A DNA stretch of 64,000 nucleotides from Dryocola clanedunensis_A (GCA_038405435.1 JBBYHZ010000001.1), one strand, 5' to 3'. Positions 1 through 8,494 are shown, numbered from the stretch's first letter. Numbers and translations: made by a program. The notes: a model not told the origin generated them from the letters alone.

Positions 1-1
1 C

Positions 2-124
2 GCGCTGCTGGATAATCAGCAGCACCTTGATAAATGGCTGCCGGGCCGCATAGAAAAACGCAGCCGCGACGTCGTCAGTATCATGCTGCCGCTGGTGAAG
101 GAGCTGGCGAAGGCGGGGAAATAG
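2..124 (+). CDS. iap: Alkaline phosphatase isozyme conversion aminopeptidase (C-terminal end)
   Basis: Only the last 40 codons are in the window, ending at TAG 122-124. The reading frame gives a peptide containing DKWLPGRIEKRSRD and ending in LVKELAKAGK, which matches from memory the C-terminus of E. coli Iap, a periplasmic M28-family aminopeptidase that trims arginine from alkaline phosphatase. The call rests on this short tail and on position: iap is the expected neighbour on this side of cysH. It converges on cysH, with only 46 bases between the two stop codons. In E. coli K-12 a CRISPR-Cas locus separates these genes; here there is none. Confidence 0.8.
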   Translation, partial: ALLDNQQHLDKWLPGRIEKRSRDVVSIMLPLVKELAKAGK

Positions 125-135
125 GTCTTAAAAAA

Positions 136-159
136 TAAGGTGGGTCAGCGCCCACCTTA
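136..159. terminator. Bidirectional terminator between iap and cysH
   Basis: Perfect 9-bp inverted repeat (TAAGGTGGG / CCCACCTTA) with a 6-base loop. It lies between two convergent stop codons and is preceded by an A-rich run that would act as the U-tract for the leftward cysH transcript. Confidence 0.75.
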
Positions 160-170
160 CTATCTCTGAA

Positions 171-905
171 TCAGCCTTCGTGCAGCCCGCACTCGCGCTT
201 CAGGCCAAAGAATCTTGTCTCTTCTTCTGCCATGCCCGGCTCCCACTTGCGGGTTGTGTGGGTATCGCCAACTGACAGATAGCCCTGATCCCACAGAGGA
301 TGGTATTTCAGGCCGTGCGCGGTGAGGTACTGGTACACAGTGCGGTTGTCCCAGTCGATAATTGGCAGGATTTTAAACACGCCGCGCTGAATCGCCAGCA
401 CCGGTAAATTCGCACGGCTGCCGGACTGTTCGCGGCGCAGGCCTGCGAACCACGTTTGGCCGCCCAACTCCTGCAAGGCGCGGTTCATCGGCTCGACTTT
501 GTTGATCTCATTGTATTTCTCTATGCCCTCAACGCCCTGCTCCCAGAGCTTGCCGTAGCGTGCCTCCTGCCATGCCGCACTTTCTTTTGCGCTAAACACC
601 TTGAGGTTCAGCTTCAGCTTGTCCGTCAGCTCGTCGATAAACTGGTAGGTTTCCGGGAACAGATAGCCGGTATCGGTGAGGATCACCGGAATATCCGGGC
701 GCAGCTGGGTAACCAGATGCAGGCTCACCGCCGCCTGAATACCAAAGCTTGAGGACAACACGAATTCGCCGGGCAGGTTTTCCAGCGCCCAGCCGACGCG
801 CTGCTCCGCGGTCAGCTTTTCAAGCTGGGTATTTACCTCGGCCAGCGCCATTACGCGTTCGACTTTTGGCAGTTCGTTCAGTGCTTTTAGATCGAGTACG
901 GACAT
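171..905 (-). CDS. cysH: Phosphoadenosine phosphosulfate (PAPS) reductase
   Basis: Reduces PAPS to sulfite with thioredoxin, the third step of assimilatory sulfate reduction in the cytoplasm. The 244-residue length equals E. coli CysH. Visible marks are the PAPS-binding loop SSSFGIQ (51-57), the LTDTGYLFPETY segment, and the C-terminal ECGLHEG tail carrying catalytic Cys239. The paired cysteines that bind an iron-sulfur cluster in plant-type APS reductases are absent, as expected for the PAPS-specific class. The start at 905 was chosen over an in-frame ATG seven codons upstream because it matches the family N-terminus and has a GAGG ribosome site just before it. It is the last gene of the leftward cysJ-cysI-cysH operon, separated from cysI by a 93-base gap that holds a REP element. 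Confidence 0.97.
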   Translation of the reverse strand: MSVLDLKALNELPKVERVMALAEVNTQLEKLTAEQRVGWALENLPGEFVLSSSFGIQAAVSLHLVTQLRPDIPVILTDTGYLFPETYQFIDELTDKLKLNLKVFSAKESAAWQEARYGKLWEQGVEGIEKYNEINKVEPMNRALQELGGQTWFAGLRREQSGSRANLPVLAIQRGVFKILPIIDWDNRTVYQYLTAHGLKYHPLWDQGYLSVGDTHTTRKWEPGMAEEETRFFGLKRECGLHEG

Positions 906-933
906 ACGTGCCTCGCTTATTGGCAAAAATCAT

Positions 934-964
934 GGTGGATGACGCTGCCGCTTATCCACCCTAC
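934..964. repeat. REP-like palindrome between cysI and cysH
   Basis: A 31-base imperfect palindrome of the form GGTGGATGACGC...GCTTATCCACCCTAC. Its layout (GGATG near one end, CTTATCC and a CTAC tail at the other) is that of enterobacterial REP elements. Close relatives occur at 5212, 14602, 14648, 27784, 38593 and 45736. Placed inside an operon, it may affect 3' mRNA stability of cysJI relative to cysH. Confidence 0.75.
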
Positions 965-998
965 AAAAAACCAGTGCAGCGTCCCCCGCCGATGAATG

Positions 999-2711
999 TT
1001 AATCCCACAAATCCCGGGCAGGATCGAGCACCGGACGGATAATCCCGGCGCGGATGGTGAAGTCGCCGAAGCCTTCATCCCCTTCACGCTCTTTCGCCCA
1101 GCGCCCCACCAGCTCATCAATGGAAGCCAGAATTTCCGGCTCGGTGATGTTCTCGCGGTACATGCGCGGGATGCGCGTGCCGATGCGGTTACCGCCGATG
1201 TGCAGGTTGTAGCGGCCAGGTGCTTTACCCACCAGGCCGATTTCCGCCAGCATTGCGCGGCCACAGCCGTTCGGGCAGCCGGTTACGCGCAGAACGATGT
1301 TCTCTTCGCCGACGTGGTGCTTCTCCATCACATCTTCAACTTTAGTCACAAACTGCGGCAGGAAGCGTTCTGCTTCCGCCATCGCCAGCGGACAGGTCGG
1401 GAAGGCGACGCAGGCCATGGAGTTTTCACGCTGCGGTTTCACCGCGTGCATCAGGCCGCTTTCTTTCGCCAGCTTCTCGATTTTCGCCTTTTCGCTTTCC
1501 GGCACGCCTGCCACAATCAGGTTCTGGTTGGCCGTCAGGCGGAAATCACCTTTGTGGATCTTCGCGATCTCCAGCAGGCCGGTTTTCAGCGGACGATCCG
1601 GGTAGTCCAGAATACGGCCGTTTTCGATAAACAGCGTCAGATGCCATTTATCATCGATGCCTTTAACCCAGCCGATGCGGTCGCCGCGGCCGGTGAATTC
1701 GTATGGACGAATCGGCTCGAAGGTAATGCCCGCACGGCGTTCAACTTCCGCTTTAAACACGTCAACGCCGACGCGCTCAAGGGTATATTTGGTTTTCGCA
1801 TTTTTACGGTCGGTACGGTTACCCCAGTCGCGCTGGGTAGTCACCACCGCTTCCGCAACGGCAAGGGTGTGCTCCAGCGGGATGTAGCCGAACTCGCTCG
1901 CGGTGCGGGCGTAGGTGGCTTTGTTGCCATGCTCGATGGACAGCCCGCCGCCTACCAGCAGGTTGAAGCCCACCAGCTTGCCGTCTTTGGCGATGGCGAT
2001 GAAGTTCATGTCGTTCGCATGCAGATCCACATCGTTCTGCGGCGGCACCACAACCGTGGTTTTAAACTTACGCGGCAGATAGGTCGCGCCCAGAATCGGC
2101 TCTTCGTCGGTGGTCGCGACTTTCTCTTTGTCCCACCAGATTTCAGCATACGCGCGGGTGCGCGGCAGCAGGTGCTCAGAGAGTTTTTTCGCCCACTCGT
2201 AGGCTTCCTGATGCAGTTCGGACTCAATCGGGTTCGAGGTGCAAAGCACGTTACGGTTTACGTCGTTGGCGGTCGCCAGCGCGTCCAGCCCGACTTCGTG
2301 CAGCATCTCGTGCGCGGGCTTCACGTTCTTTTTCAGAATGCCGTGAAACTGGAACGTCTGGCGGTTAGTCAGACGGATGCTGCCGTAGATGGTTTTATCT
2401 TCGGCGAACTTATCAATGGCGCGCCACTGCTGGGTGGTGATGATGCCGCCGGGCAGACGGCAGCGCAGCATCATGGCGTGACGCGGCTCCAGCTTCTGCT
2501 CGGCGCGTTCGGCACGGATGTCACGGTCGTCCTGCTGGTACATGCCGTGGAAGCGGATCAGCAGGAAGTTGTCGCCCTTAAAGCCGCCGGTCAGGCCATC
2601 CTGCAAATCTTCTTTGATGGTACCGCGCAGGAAATTGCTTTCCAGCTTCAGGCGCTCGGCGTCAGCCAGTTTTCCTTCGACCACTAACGGTCCCGGGTGT
2701 TTATCGCTCAT
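999..2711 (-). CDS. cysI: Sulfite reductase [NADPH] hemoprotein beta-subunit
   Basis: Catalyses the six-electron reduction of sulfite to sulfide using siroheme coupled to a [4Fe-4S] cluster, in an alpha8-beta4 complex with CysJ. The 570 residues equal the E. coli protein. The four cluster and siroheme cysteines are present as CVAFPTC (about 434-440) and GCPNGC (about 479-483). Sulfite/siroheme half-domain repeats with conserved arginines (IRLTNRQ, RITGCP-like RVTGCP) are visible. The start codon overlaps the cysJ stop by one base (TAATG), so the subunits are probably translationally coupled. Large open frames on the opposite strand here are shadows of this gene. Confidence 0.98.
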   Translation of the reverse strand: MSDKHPGPLVVEGKLADAERLKLESNFLRGTIKEDLQDGLTGGFKGDNFLLIRFHGMYQQDDRDIRAERAEQKLEPRHAMMLRCRLPGGIITTQQWRAIDKFAEDKTIYGSIRLTNRQTFQFHGILKKNVKPAHEMLHEVGLDALATANDVNRNVLCTSNPIESELHQEAYEWAKKLSEHLLPRTRAYAEIWWDKEKVATTDEEPILGATYLPRKFKTTVVVPPQNDVDLHANDMNFIAIAKDGKLVGFNLLVGGGLSIEHGNKATYARTASEFGYIPLEHTLAVAEAVVTTQRDWGNRTDRKNAKTKYTLERVGVDVFKAEVERRAGITFEPIRPYEFTGRGDRIGWVKGIDDKWHLTLFIENGRILDYPDRPLKTGLLEIAKIHKGDFRLTANQNLIVAGVPESEKAKIEKLAKESGLMHAVKPQRENSMACVAFPTCPLAMAEAERFLPQFVTKVEDVMEKHHVGEENIVLRVTGCPNGCGRAMLAEIGLVGKAPGRYNLHIGGNRIGTRIPRMYRENITEPEILASIDELVGRWAKEREGDEGFGDFTIRAGIIRPVLDPARDLWD

Positions 2712-4516
2712 TAGTAGACATCTCGCTGATAACGGCGCTCAACGCGCAGCTCACTTAAAAATTCATCGGCCGTCTCGGTGTCCATGCCACCGAATTCGGC
2801 TACCACTTCCAGTAAAACCTGCTCAACGTCTTTCGCCATGCGATTGGCATCGCCGCAGACGTAAATGTGGGCGCCTTCCTGAATCCAGCTCCACAGCTCC
2901 GCGCCTTTTTCGCGCAGTTTATCTTGTACGTATATTTTGTGTTCCTGGTCGCGGGACCAGGCGAGGTCGATATTGGTCAGCAGGCCGTCTTTCACGTAGC
3001 GCTGCCACTCCACCTGATAGAGGAAGTCGTCGGTGAAGTGTGGGTTGCCGAAGAACAGCCAGTTTTTGCCGCCCGCCCCGTCGTTTTCACGCTGCTGCAT
3101 GAAGGCGCGGAACGGCGCAATGCCGGTGCCGGGGCCGATCATGATCACCGGCGTTTCCGGGTTGGCCGGCAGGCGGAAGTTATCGTTATGTTCGATGAAC
3201 ACGCGCACTTCGCCGTCCTCTTCCAGGCGGTCGGCCAGGAAGCCAGAGGCGCCGCCGGTGCGGGCACGACCTTCGATGTCGTAGCGCACTACGCCAACGG
3301 TAATGTGAACTTCGCTTTCTGCCTCAGCCTGTGAAGAGGCGATGGAGTACAGGCGCGGCGTCAGCGGACGCAGCAGCTCAACCAGCTGGTCTGCGGTCAG
3401 CTCCGCCGGGGCATAGCGCACCATGTCGACAATCGGCGTGCACTGGGCAAAGTGCTGCAGCTTAGTTTTGTCGCCGACCAGGTCGAGCAGCGCGGCATTG
3501 CGGGTAAGCTGCGCGTACTTCTCAACGATGTTCGCGGTGTTAACGGTCAGCTCAAAGTGCCACTCAAGCGCCTCGCTAAGCGGCAGGGTTTTGCCCTCAA
3601 CGGTGACGGTTTCATCGCCTTTCAGCCAGAGTAGCTCAACCAGCTCTTTCACCAGGGCCGCGTCGTTCTGATACCAGACGCCGAGCGCGTCGCCGGGCTG
3701 GTAGCGAAGACCGGAATCACCAAGATCGATTTCGAGATGGCGCACGTCTTTGTCAGAGTCACGCCCGGTGATTTTCTGGTTCACCGCGAGCGTTGCGGTC
3801 AGCGGCGCTTCTTTGGTGTACGGGCTGGAGAAGACTTCGTTGACCACGCCGGTTGCCGTGGCAGCGGCCTGCGCAGGCGTTTCAGCAGGGACGCGGGATT
3901 TCAGAATATCGACGATTTTTGCGCGCCATTCCTGAGCGGCAGGCTGGAATTCAACGTCGGTGTCCACGCGATCCAGCAGCCGCTGGCCGCCCAGCTCCGC
4001 AAGCTTCGAATCGAAGTCTTTACCGGACTGACAGAAGAATTCATAGGAGGTGTCGCCCAGGCTGAATACGGCAAAGGCCGTATCGGTCAGCTTCGGTGCT
4101 TTTTTGGAGAACAGGTACTTATGCAGCGCCACCGCTTCTTCCGGCGGCTCCCCTTCCCCCTGCGTGGAGGTCACGACAACCAGCAGCTTTTCCTGGGCGA
4201 TTTGTTTGAATTTATAGTCGCCAGCATTCACCAGGTTGACGTTAAGCTTCGCGGCCAGCAGGTCGTCACGCAGCTGTTCGCTGACGCGGCGCGCGTTGCC
4301 GGTCTGGGAGGCGGAAATCAAAGTGATAACCGGCACTTCCGCAGCAGGTGCCGCCGGAGCCGCAACCGCGCCCGGCTGTTGATTAATCATCCCCCAGAAA
4401 TAGCCTGATAACCAGGCCAGCTGCGTCTGCGAGAAGTCTGTTGTTGCCGCCTGGAGGCGAGCCAGTTGCTCCGGGGTGAGCGGCAGCAAAGCGGTCGGTG
4501 GGGCCTGAGTAGTCAT
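2711..4516 (-). CDS. cysJ: Sulfite reductase [NADPH] flavoprotein alpha-subunit
   Basis: Passes electrons from NADPH through FAD and FMN to CysI. Domains in order: an N-terminal flavodoxin-like FMN domain (SASQTGNARRVSEQ near residue 70), an FAD-binding domain with RLYSIASS, and an NADPH-binding domain with GPGTGIAPFRAF and YVCGDANRMAKDVE, ending in the typical YQRDVY tail. The 601 residues compare with 599 in E. coli. The open frame runs 42 codons further upstream, but the start at 4516 (MTTQAPP) matches the family and leaves a sensible promoter region. It is the first gene of the cysJIH operon, which in this family needs CysB and N-acetylserine. Confidence 0.97.
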   Translation of the reverse strand: MTTQAPPTALLPLTPEQLARLQAATTDFSQTQLAWLSGYFWGMINQQPGAVAAPAAPAAEVPVITLISASQTGNARRVSEQLRDDLLAAKLNVNLVNAGDYKFKQIAQEKLLVVVTSTQGEGEPPEEAVALHKYLFSKKAPKLTDTAFAVFSLGDTSYEFFCQSGKDFDSKLAELGGQRLLDRVDTDVEFQPAAQEWRAKIVDILKSRVPAETPAQAAATATGVVNEVFSSPYTKEAPLTATLAVNQKITGRDSDKDVRHLEIDLGDSGLRYQPGDALGVWYQNDAALVKELVELLWLKGDETVTVEGKTLPLSEALEWHFELTVNTANIVEKYAQLTRNAALLDLVGDKTKLQHFAQCTPIVDMVRYAPAELTADQLVELLRPLTPRLYSIASSQAEAESEVHITVGVVRYDIEGRARTGGASGFLADRLEEDGEVRVFIEHNDNFRLPANPETPVIMIGPGTGIAPFRAFMQQRENDGAGGKNWLFFGNPHFTDDFLYQVEWQRYVKDGLLTNIDLAWSRDQEHKIYVQDKLREKGAELWSWIQEGAHIYVCGDANRMAKDVEQVLLEVVAEFGGMDTETADEFLSELRVERRYQRDVY

Positions 4517-4845
4517 GCTTGATTGGGTTCCAGTAGCAAAAGGTCCGTTTATAACAATCAACGGTAAAAAGCATTCATGAGGGTAAGGGTAACCAGCCGG
4601 ATAATAACAATTAAAGAAGGGATGGAAATAACAAATAACCAAAATGACTAACCGCTTTTTCGGGTAATCTATAACATTAAAAACGATTGATTAACCTGCT
4701 GATATTTAATGGATAATTTCTAAAGCAGCGTGAGGGAAAGGCGGCATAAAGAAGATGAGGCTTTTAGTTAATGCGCAAAAATGTCAATTCCGGTACTATG
4801 CGGCGGTTTTTCGCTCGACTTAACTGCGCTAACTGAGACTCAATA
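4517..4845. promoter_or_regulatory. Divergent cysJ / queD promoter region (329 bases, no gene)
   Basis: AT-rich stretch between divergent cysJ and queD. On the cysJ side, around 4590-4660, there is a run rich in GGTTATTTGTTATTTCC-like sequence resembling the region that carries CysB sites upstream of E. coli cysJ. On the queD side TACTAT at 4794-4799 could be a -10 box, without a convincing -35 at normal spacing. Exact CysB boxes were not assigned by eye. No open frame here looks coding. Confidence 0.5.
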
Positions 4846-5205
4846 ATGGCAACCACCCTGTTTAAAGATTTTACCTTCGAAGCCGCCCACCGCCTGCCGC
4901 ACGTACCGGAAGGCCACAAGTGCGGTCGCCTGCACGGCCACTCTTTCATGGTGCGCCTGGAAATCACCGGCGAGGTCGATCCGTATACGGGCTGGATTAT
5001 GGATTTCTCCGAGCTGAAGGCGGCGTTTAAGCCAACCTACGACAGCCTGGATCATTACTATCTGAACGATATTCCAGGCCTTGAGAACCCAACCAGCGAA
5101 GTGCTGGCGAAGTGGATCTGGGACAAAATGAAGCCCATCGTTCCGCTGCTGAGCGCGGTGATGGTGAAAGAGACCTGTACTGCCGGATGCGTCTATAAAG
5201 GCTAA
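4846..5205 (+). CDS. queD: 6-carboxy-5,6,7,8-tetrahydropterin synthase
   Basis: Converts dihydroneopterin triphosphate to 6-carboxytetrahydropterin, the second step of preQ0/queuosine synthesis. The 119-residue protein has the zinc ligands His15, His30 and His32 (the latter two in RLHGHS) and the catalytic Cys26 in HKCGRLHGHS, all typical of the PTPS/QueD fold. The C-terminal KETCTAGC is also characteristic. It is transcribed alone, divergent from cysJ, and faces queE, the next pathway enzyme, on the opposite strand. Confidence 0.97.
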   Translation: MATTLFKDFTFEAAHRLPHVPEGHKCGRLHGHSFMVRLEITGEVDPYTGWIMDFSELKAAFKPTYDSLDHYYLNDIPGLENPTSEVLAKWIWDKMKPIVPLLSAVMVKETCTAGCVYKG

Positions 5206-5211
5206 GGTTTT

Positions 5212-5242
5212 GGTGGATGGCGCTGACGCTTATCCACCCTAC
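5212..5242. repeat. REP-like palindrome downstream of queD
   Basis: Same family as the element at 934 (GGTGGATGGCGC...GCTTATCCACCCTAC), six bases after the queD stop and just before the terminator hairpin. Confidence 0.75.
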
Positions 5243-5247
5243 AGATC

Positions 5248-5273
5248 AGAAAGGCACCCTTGGGTGCCTTTCT
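5248..5273. terminator. Bidirectional terminator between queD and queE
   Basis: Perfect 12-bp inverted repeat AGAAAGGCACCC / GGGTGCCTTTCT separated by two bases, between convergent stop codons. The arms end in A and T runs, so it can serve both strands. Confidence 0.85.
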
Positions 5274-5276
5274 GCG

Positions 5277-5948
5277 TTAAGCGATATTCAGATACTTATG
5301 CGTCTGCATGGAAAGCCGCCAGTTGCGGGCGATGCAGGTTTCGATGCACAGACGCGTGGCGTCTTCTTTCTGGCTGATGGGCTGCAGGGCAATCACACGG
5401 CTTTTCTCGTCGTGCAGCGTTGCCAGCAGTTCGTCCAGCGCTTCAATATCACGCATGCGTCCTACCGGGTGTTTAATCTCGTCTGCTCGTTCCAGCGCCT
5501 GCGCGAGGATGTCGTAGCCACCGCGCATATTCACCTTCGGCGAAACTGTTACCCAGGTCCCCGGCGTACAGCGCACTTCATGCGTGCCGCTGGTTTCAAT
5601 CTGGCAGCTAAAACCATGGTGTTCCAGCAGCGAAGTGAGCGACATCAGGTCGTGAATGCACGGCTCGCCGCCGGTAATCACCACGTGGCGTGCGGTATAG
5701 CCCTGACGCTGAATGATATTCAGCAGCTCTTCCGCGCTGGCCCCGCCCCACTTATCGCTCTCTTTGGTTTTTGCCAGAATGCTGAACAGAGAGACTTCAC
5801 GATCCGCGAGCTTATCCCAGGTGTGTTTGGTATCGCACCACGCACAGCCGACCGGGCAGCCTTGCAGGCGAATGAAGATGGCGGGCACACCAGTAAAATA
5901 GCCCTCCCCTTGCAGGGTCTGGAACATCTCGTTAATCGGGTACTGCAT
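5277..5948 (-). CDS. queE: 7-carboxy-7-deazaguanine synthase (radical SAM)
   Basis: Radical-SAM enzyme that contracts 6-carboxytetrahydropterin to 7-carboxy-7-deazaguanine, the step after QueD. The 223 residues equal E. coli QueE. The cluster motif GCPVGCAWC (Cys31, 35, 38; CxxxCxxC) and the SAM-binding ITGGEPC are visible. An ATG two codons earlier would put the AGAG ribosome site directly against the start, so the second ATG at 5948 is preferred. E. coli QueE has also been linked to division arrest under stress; nothing in the sequence tests that. Confidence 0.96.
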   Translation of the reverse strand: MQYPINEMFQTLQGEGYFTGVPAIFIRLQGCPVGCAWCDTKHTWDKLADREVSLFSILAKTKESDKWGGASAEELLNIIQRQGYTARHVVITGGEPCIHDLMSLTSLLEHHGFSCQIETSGTHEVRCTPGTWVTVSPKVNMRGGYDILAQALERADEIKHPVGRMRDIEALDELLATLHDEKSRVIALQPISQKEDATRLCIETCIARNWRLSMQTHKYLNIA

Positions 5949-6022
5949 AATCATCTCTGTTATCTTCGCAAAAAGTAATTATCGCAGAACTAACGGTTGA
6001 GATCATGCGCGGCGGTGAAAAC

Positions 6023-6047
6023 AGCCCAATTCGCTACGAACCGGGCT
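6023..6047 (-). terminator. Terminator after nanE
   Basis: On the minus strand the arms AGCCCGGTTCG and CGAATTGGGCT form an 11-bp stem (two G-U pairs) with a 3-base loop, followed by GTTTTC. It sits 15 bases past the nanE stop and separates this module from queE. Confidence 0.7.
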
Positions 6048-6061
6048 GGCCTGACTGGCGA

Positions 6062-6760
6062 TTAGCCTTCTGAATACATCGCGCTGGCGAAACGGCGGGT
6101 AATTTGCTGCGGACGGGTAATCGCCCCGCCCACTACTACCGCATGCGCTCCCAGCTCAAGACAATGTGCCGCCATCTCCGGCGTTTCAACGTTGCCTTCC
6201 GCAATCACCGGGACGTGAACGGCTGCCACAACTTCACGCAGGAACTGGCAGTCGTTAGTGGCTAGTATCTGCCCCTGAGTCTCCGCCGTGTAGCCGTGCA
6301 GCGTGGTTCCGACGCAGTCAAAACCGATTTCTGCGGCGAAGCGCGCTTCTTCAACGGTGGCGATATCCGCCATCAGCAGCAGCTCCGGGTAACGTTCACG
6401 CACCGCAGCCACCAGCCCACGCAGATCTAAATCACCGGGGCGTTTATGCCCGGTAGCATCCATTGCAATCATCTGCGGGTTGGCCTGCATCAGCTCATCC
6501 ACTTCTTTAAGCGTGGGCGTGATGTAGACGTCGCTGCCCGGATAGTCGCGCTTAACGATGGCGATAACCGGTAGATCCACCAGCTCCATGATGGCCTGCA
6601 CATCAACAAGACTGTTAGCGCGAATCGCCGATGCGCCACCCTGAGCGGCCGCCAGCGCCATGCGCGACATGATAAACGGACTGTGCAGCGGCTCATCGTC
6701 CAGCGCCTGGCAGGAGACAATTAGCTTCCCGCGGATCTGCGACAGCATGGAATTTTTCAT
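6062..6760 (-). CDS. nanE: N-acetylmannosamine-6-phosphate 2-epimerase (NanE family)
   Basis: Predicted to convert ManNAc-6-phosphate to GlcNAc-6-phosphate. The 232 residues form a TIM-barrel of the NanE family: IVSCQA at strand 1, IVKRDYPGSDVYITPT with the conserved lysine of the active site, MADIATVEEA, and the phosphate-binding VIAEGN and VVVGGAITRP segments. The start overlaps the upstream permease stop by four bases (ATGA), so the two are co-translated. The rest of a sialic-acid operon (nanA, nanT, nanK) is absent, which suggests that substrate arrives already phosphorylated by the PTS. E. coli keeps nanE elsewhere, in nanATEK, so this is an accessory copy or location. Confidence 0.88.
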   Translation of the reverse strand: MKNSMLSQIRGKLIVSCQALDDEPLHSPFIMSRMALAAAQGGASAIRANSLVDVQAIMELVDLPVIAIVKRDYPGSDVYITPTLKEVDELMQANPQMIAMDATGHKRPGDLDLRGLVAAVRERYPELLLMADIATVEEARFAAEIGFDCVGTTLHGYTAETQGQILATNDCQFLREVVAAVHVPVIAEGNVETPEMAAHCLELGAHAVVVGGAITRPQQITRRFASAMYSEG

Positions 6761-8313
6761 AGGGCGAGAATCTCCTCAACTTCATTTTTGATAATGGTGA
6801 CGTGCGGGCCGTAGATAACCTGTACGCCGTTGCCACGGCGGATGACCGCACGTGCCCCCGTCTCTTTCAGCAGCGCTTCGTCCAGCAGCTCACCGTCGCG
6901 CAGCGTGACGCGCAGGCGAGTGGCGCAGCAGTCCAGCTCGACAATATTCTCTTTGCCGCCGAGGCCGACGATGACCTGAGCGGGGCGCTCCCCTGCCGTC
7001 ATCCCCGAGCCCACGACGGACACATCTTCACGACCGGGCGTTTTGAAATTAAAGCGGGTGATAACAAAGCGGAAAGTGAAGTAGTAGAGGAAGAACCACG
7101 GGATGCCCACCAGCGGCACGTAGAGCCAGTTGGTTTTCGCCTCGCCCTGCAGAACGCCAAACAGGATGAAATCGATAAACCCGCCGGAAAACGTCTGTCC
7201 GATGGTGATGTGCAGCATGTGCGCCAGCATAAAGGCCAGCCCGTCGAACACGGCATGGATGACGTAAAGCACGGGGGCGATGAACAGGAACGAGAACTCA
7301 ATCGGCTCGGTGATGCCGGTCAGGAAAGAGGTCAGCGCCGCAGAAATCAGCAGGCCCGCCACCCGCTTGCGGTTCTCTGGTTTAGCCGTGTGGTACATCG
7401 CAAGACAGGCGCCAATCAGGCCGAACATCATGGTAATGAAGCGCCCGGACATAAAGCGCGAGGTGCCGACGTAAAACTGCTGGGTGTTCGGATCGGCAAG
7501 CTGTGCGAAGAAGATACGCTGTGTGCCCTCCACGAGCTGGCCATTGATCATTTCGCTGCCGCCAAGGGCCGTGGTCCAGAACGGCAGATAGAAGATATGG
7601 TGCAGGCCGAACGGGCCAAGCATGCGCAGCACGAAGCCGTAAATAAAGGTGCCGAAGTAGCCCGTCGCGTCCACCAGCCCGCCCATGCCGAAAATCAGCT
7701 TCTGGAAGTGGGGCCAGACGAGAGTCATTGCCGCGCCGACCAGAATCGCCGCCATCGAGCTGACGATGGGAATAAAGCGCGACCCGCCAAAGAAGCCGAG
7801 GAACTGCGGCAGGGCGATTTTGTTATAGCGGTTATGCAGCATGGCGGTCACCAGGCCAATAACCACCCCGCCAAACACGCCGGTTTCCAGCGTCTGGATG
7901 CCCAGCGCCATTCCCTGCCCGACCGCGCCCGGGTTCGTTGCCGCAAGCTCGCCGCTCAGGATCAGCAGCGCGTTTATCGTCGCGTTCATGACCAGATACG
8001 CCAGCAGCGAGGCGAGTCCGGCGGTACCCTTATCCCCCTTCGCCAGCCCGACCGCGACCCCGACCGCAAACAGCACGGCCAGGTTGGCAAACACGATAGA
8101 TCCCGCGCTCGCCATGATGGTGAAGATGCCCTGTAGCCAGGCGACGTCAAGGAAAGGATAGGCCGTAATGGTGTTTGGATTCGACAGCGCGCCGCCGATC
8201 CCCAGCAGCAAACCGGCCGCTGGCAGCACCGCCACCGGCAGCATAAAGGATTTACCGAACCGCTGGGCCTTCTCGAACCAGCCCCCGGAAGAGGCTCCGC
8301 TGAACATTGACAT
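6757..8313 (-). CDS. PTS permease IICB, glucose/N-acetylglucosamine family; probable N-acetylmannosamine uptake
   Basis: Membrane sugar transporter of the phosphotransferase system, 518 residues. An EIIC domain of about 10 hydrophobic segments (from FGKSFMLPVAVLPAAG near the N-terminus, with the family signature GITEPIEFSFLF) is followed by an EIIB domain with the phosphorylation site DCCATRLRV, where the second Cys aligns with the PtsG phosphocysteine. There is no EIIA domain, so it probably borrows the glucose EIIA (Crr). The start at 8313 has AGGGGGAAA upstream; the longer open frame lacks a ribosome site. Coupling to NanE points to ManNAc as substrate, giving ManNAc-6-phosphate directly. 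This is inference from context: the EIIC domain alone does not identify the sugar. Confidence 0.85.
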   Translation of the reverse strand: MSMFSGASSGGWFEKAQRFGKSFMLPVAVLPAAGLLLGIGGALSNPNTITAYPFLDVAWLQGIFTIMASAGSIVFANLAVLFAVGVAVGLAKGDKGTAGLASLLAYLVMNATINALLILSGELAATNPGAVGQGMALGIQTLETGVFGGVVIGLVTAMLHNRYNKIALPQFLGFFGGSRFIPIVSSMAAILVGAAMTLVWPHFQKLIFGMGGLVDATGYFGTFIYGFVLRMLGPFGLHHIFYLPFWTTALGGSEMINGQLVEGTQRIFFAQLADPNTQQFYVGTSRFMSGRFITMMFGLIGACLAMYHTAKPENRKRVAGLLISAALTSFLTGITEPIEFSFLFIAPVLYVIHAVFDGLAFMLAHMLHITIGQTFSGGFIDFILFGVLQGEAKTNWLYVPLVGIPWFFLYYFTFRFVITRFNFKTPGREDVSVVGSGMTAGERPAQVIVGLGGKENIVELDCCATRLRVTLRDGELLDEALLKETGARAVIRRGNGVQVIYGPHVTIIKNEVEEILAL

Positions 8314-8337
8314 AAATTTTCCCCCTGGCTTAAGTTT

Positions 8338-8389
8338 GTGGTGAAAATTTTTATCACAATATATATTTATCATTGAAAATTTCCACCAC
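8338..8389. promoter_or_regulatory. Inverted-repeat candidate operator between the PTS operon and rpiR-type gene
   Basis: The divergent 181-base region contains GTGGTGAAAATTT (8338-8350) mirrored, with one mismatch, by AAATTTCCACCAC (8377-8389) across an AT-rich centre. Each arm also carries the near-palindrome GAAAATTT. Its place next to the regulator gene and upstream of the permease start makes it a likely binding site for the RpiR-family protein. Confidence 0.5.
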
Positions 8390-8494
8390 CATTACGATCC
8401 GCGTCACACTTAATCGAATGTGCTGGCAAAACCAGGGGGCTTTCCGCCACACTGTAGCCGGTATGAAATGGCAAGCTTTCGAAGGGATGGTGAG

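Noticed and set aside
2..170. Possible CRISPR array near iap/cysH
   Set aside because: Looked for because this is the I-E site in E. coli; there are no regularly spaced repeats or cas genes in the window part of it.
996..2687. 563-codon open frame antisense to cysI
   Set aside because: cysI fills the region with complete family motifs. The opposite frame is a product of high GC and codon bias and resembles no protein.
4517..4642. Upstream extension of cysJ by 42 codons
   Set aside because: Extra residues (Tyr/Phe/Pro-rich) do not match the family, and the extension would cover the promoter region.
6802..8136. 444-codon open frame opposite the PTS permease
   Set aside because: Very rich in His, Arg and Gln, typical of antisense to a membrane-protein gene; the permease frame has clear domains.
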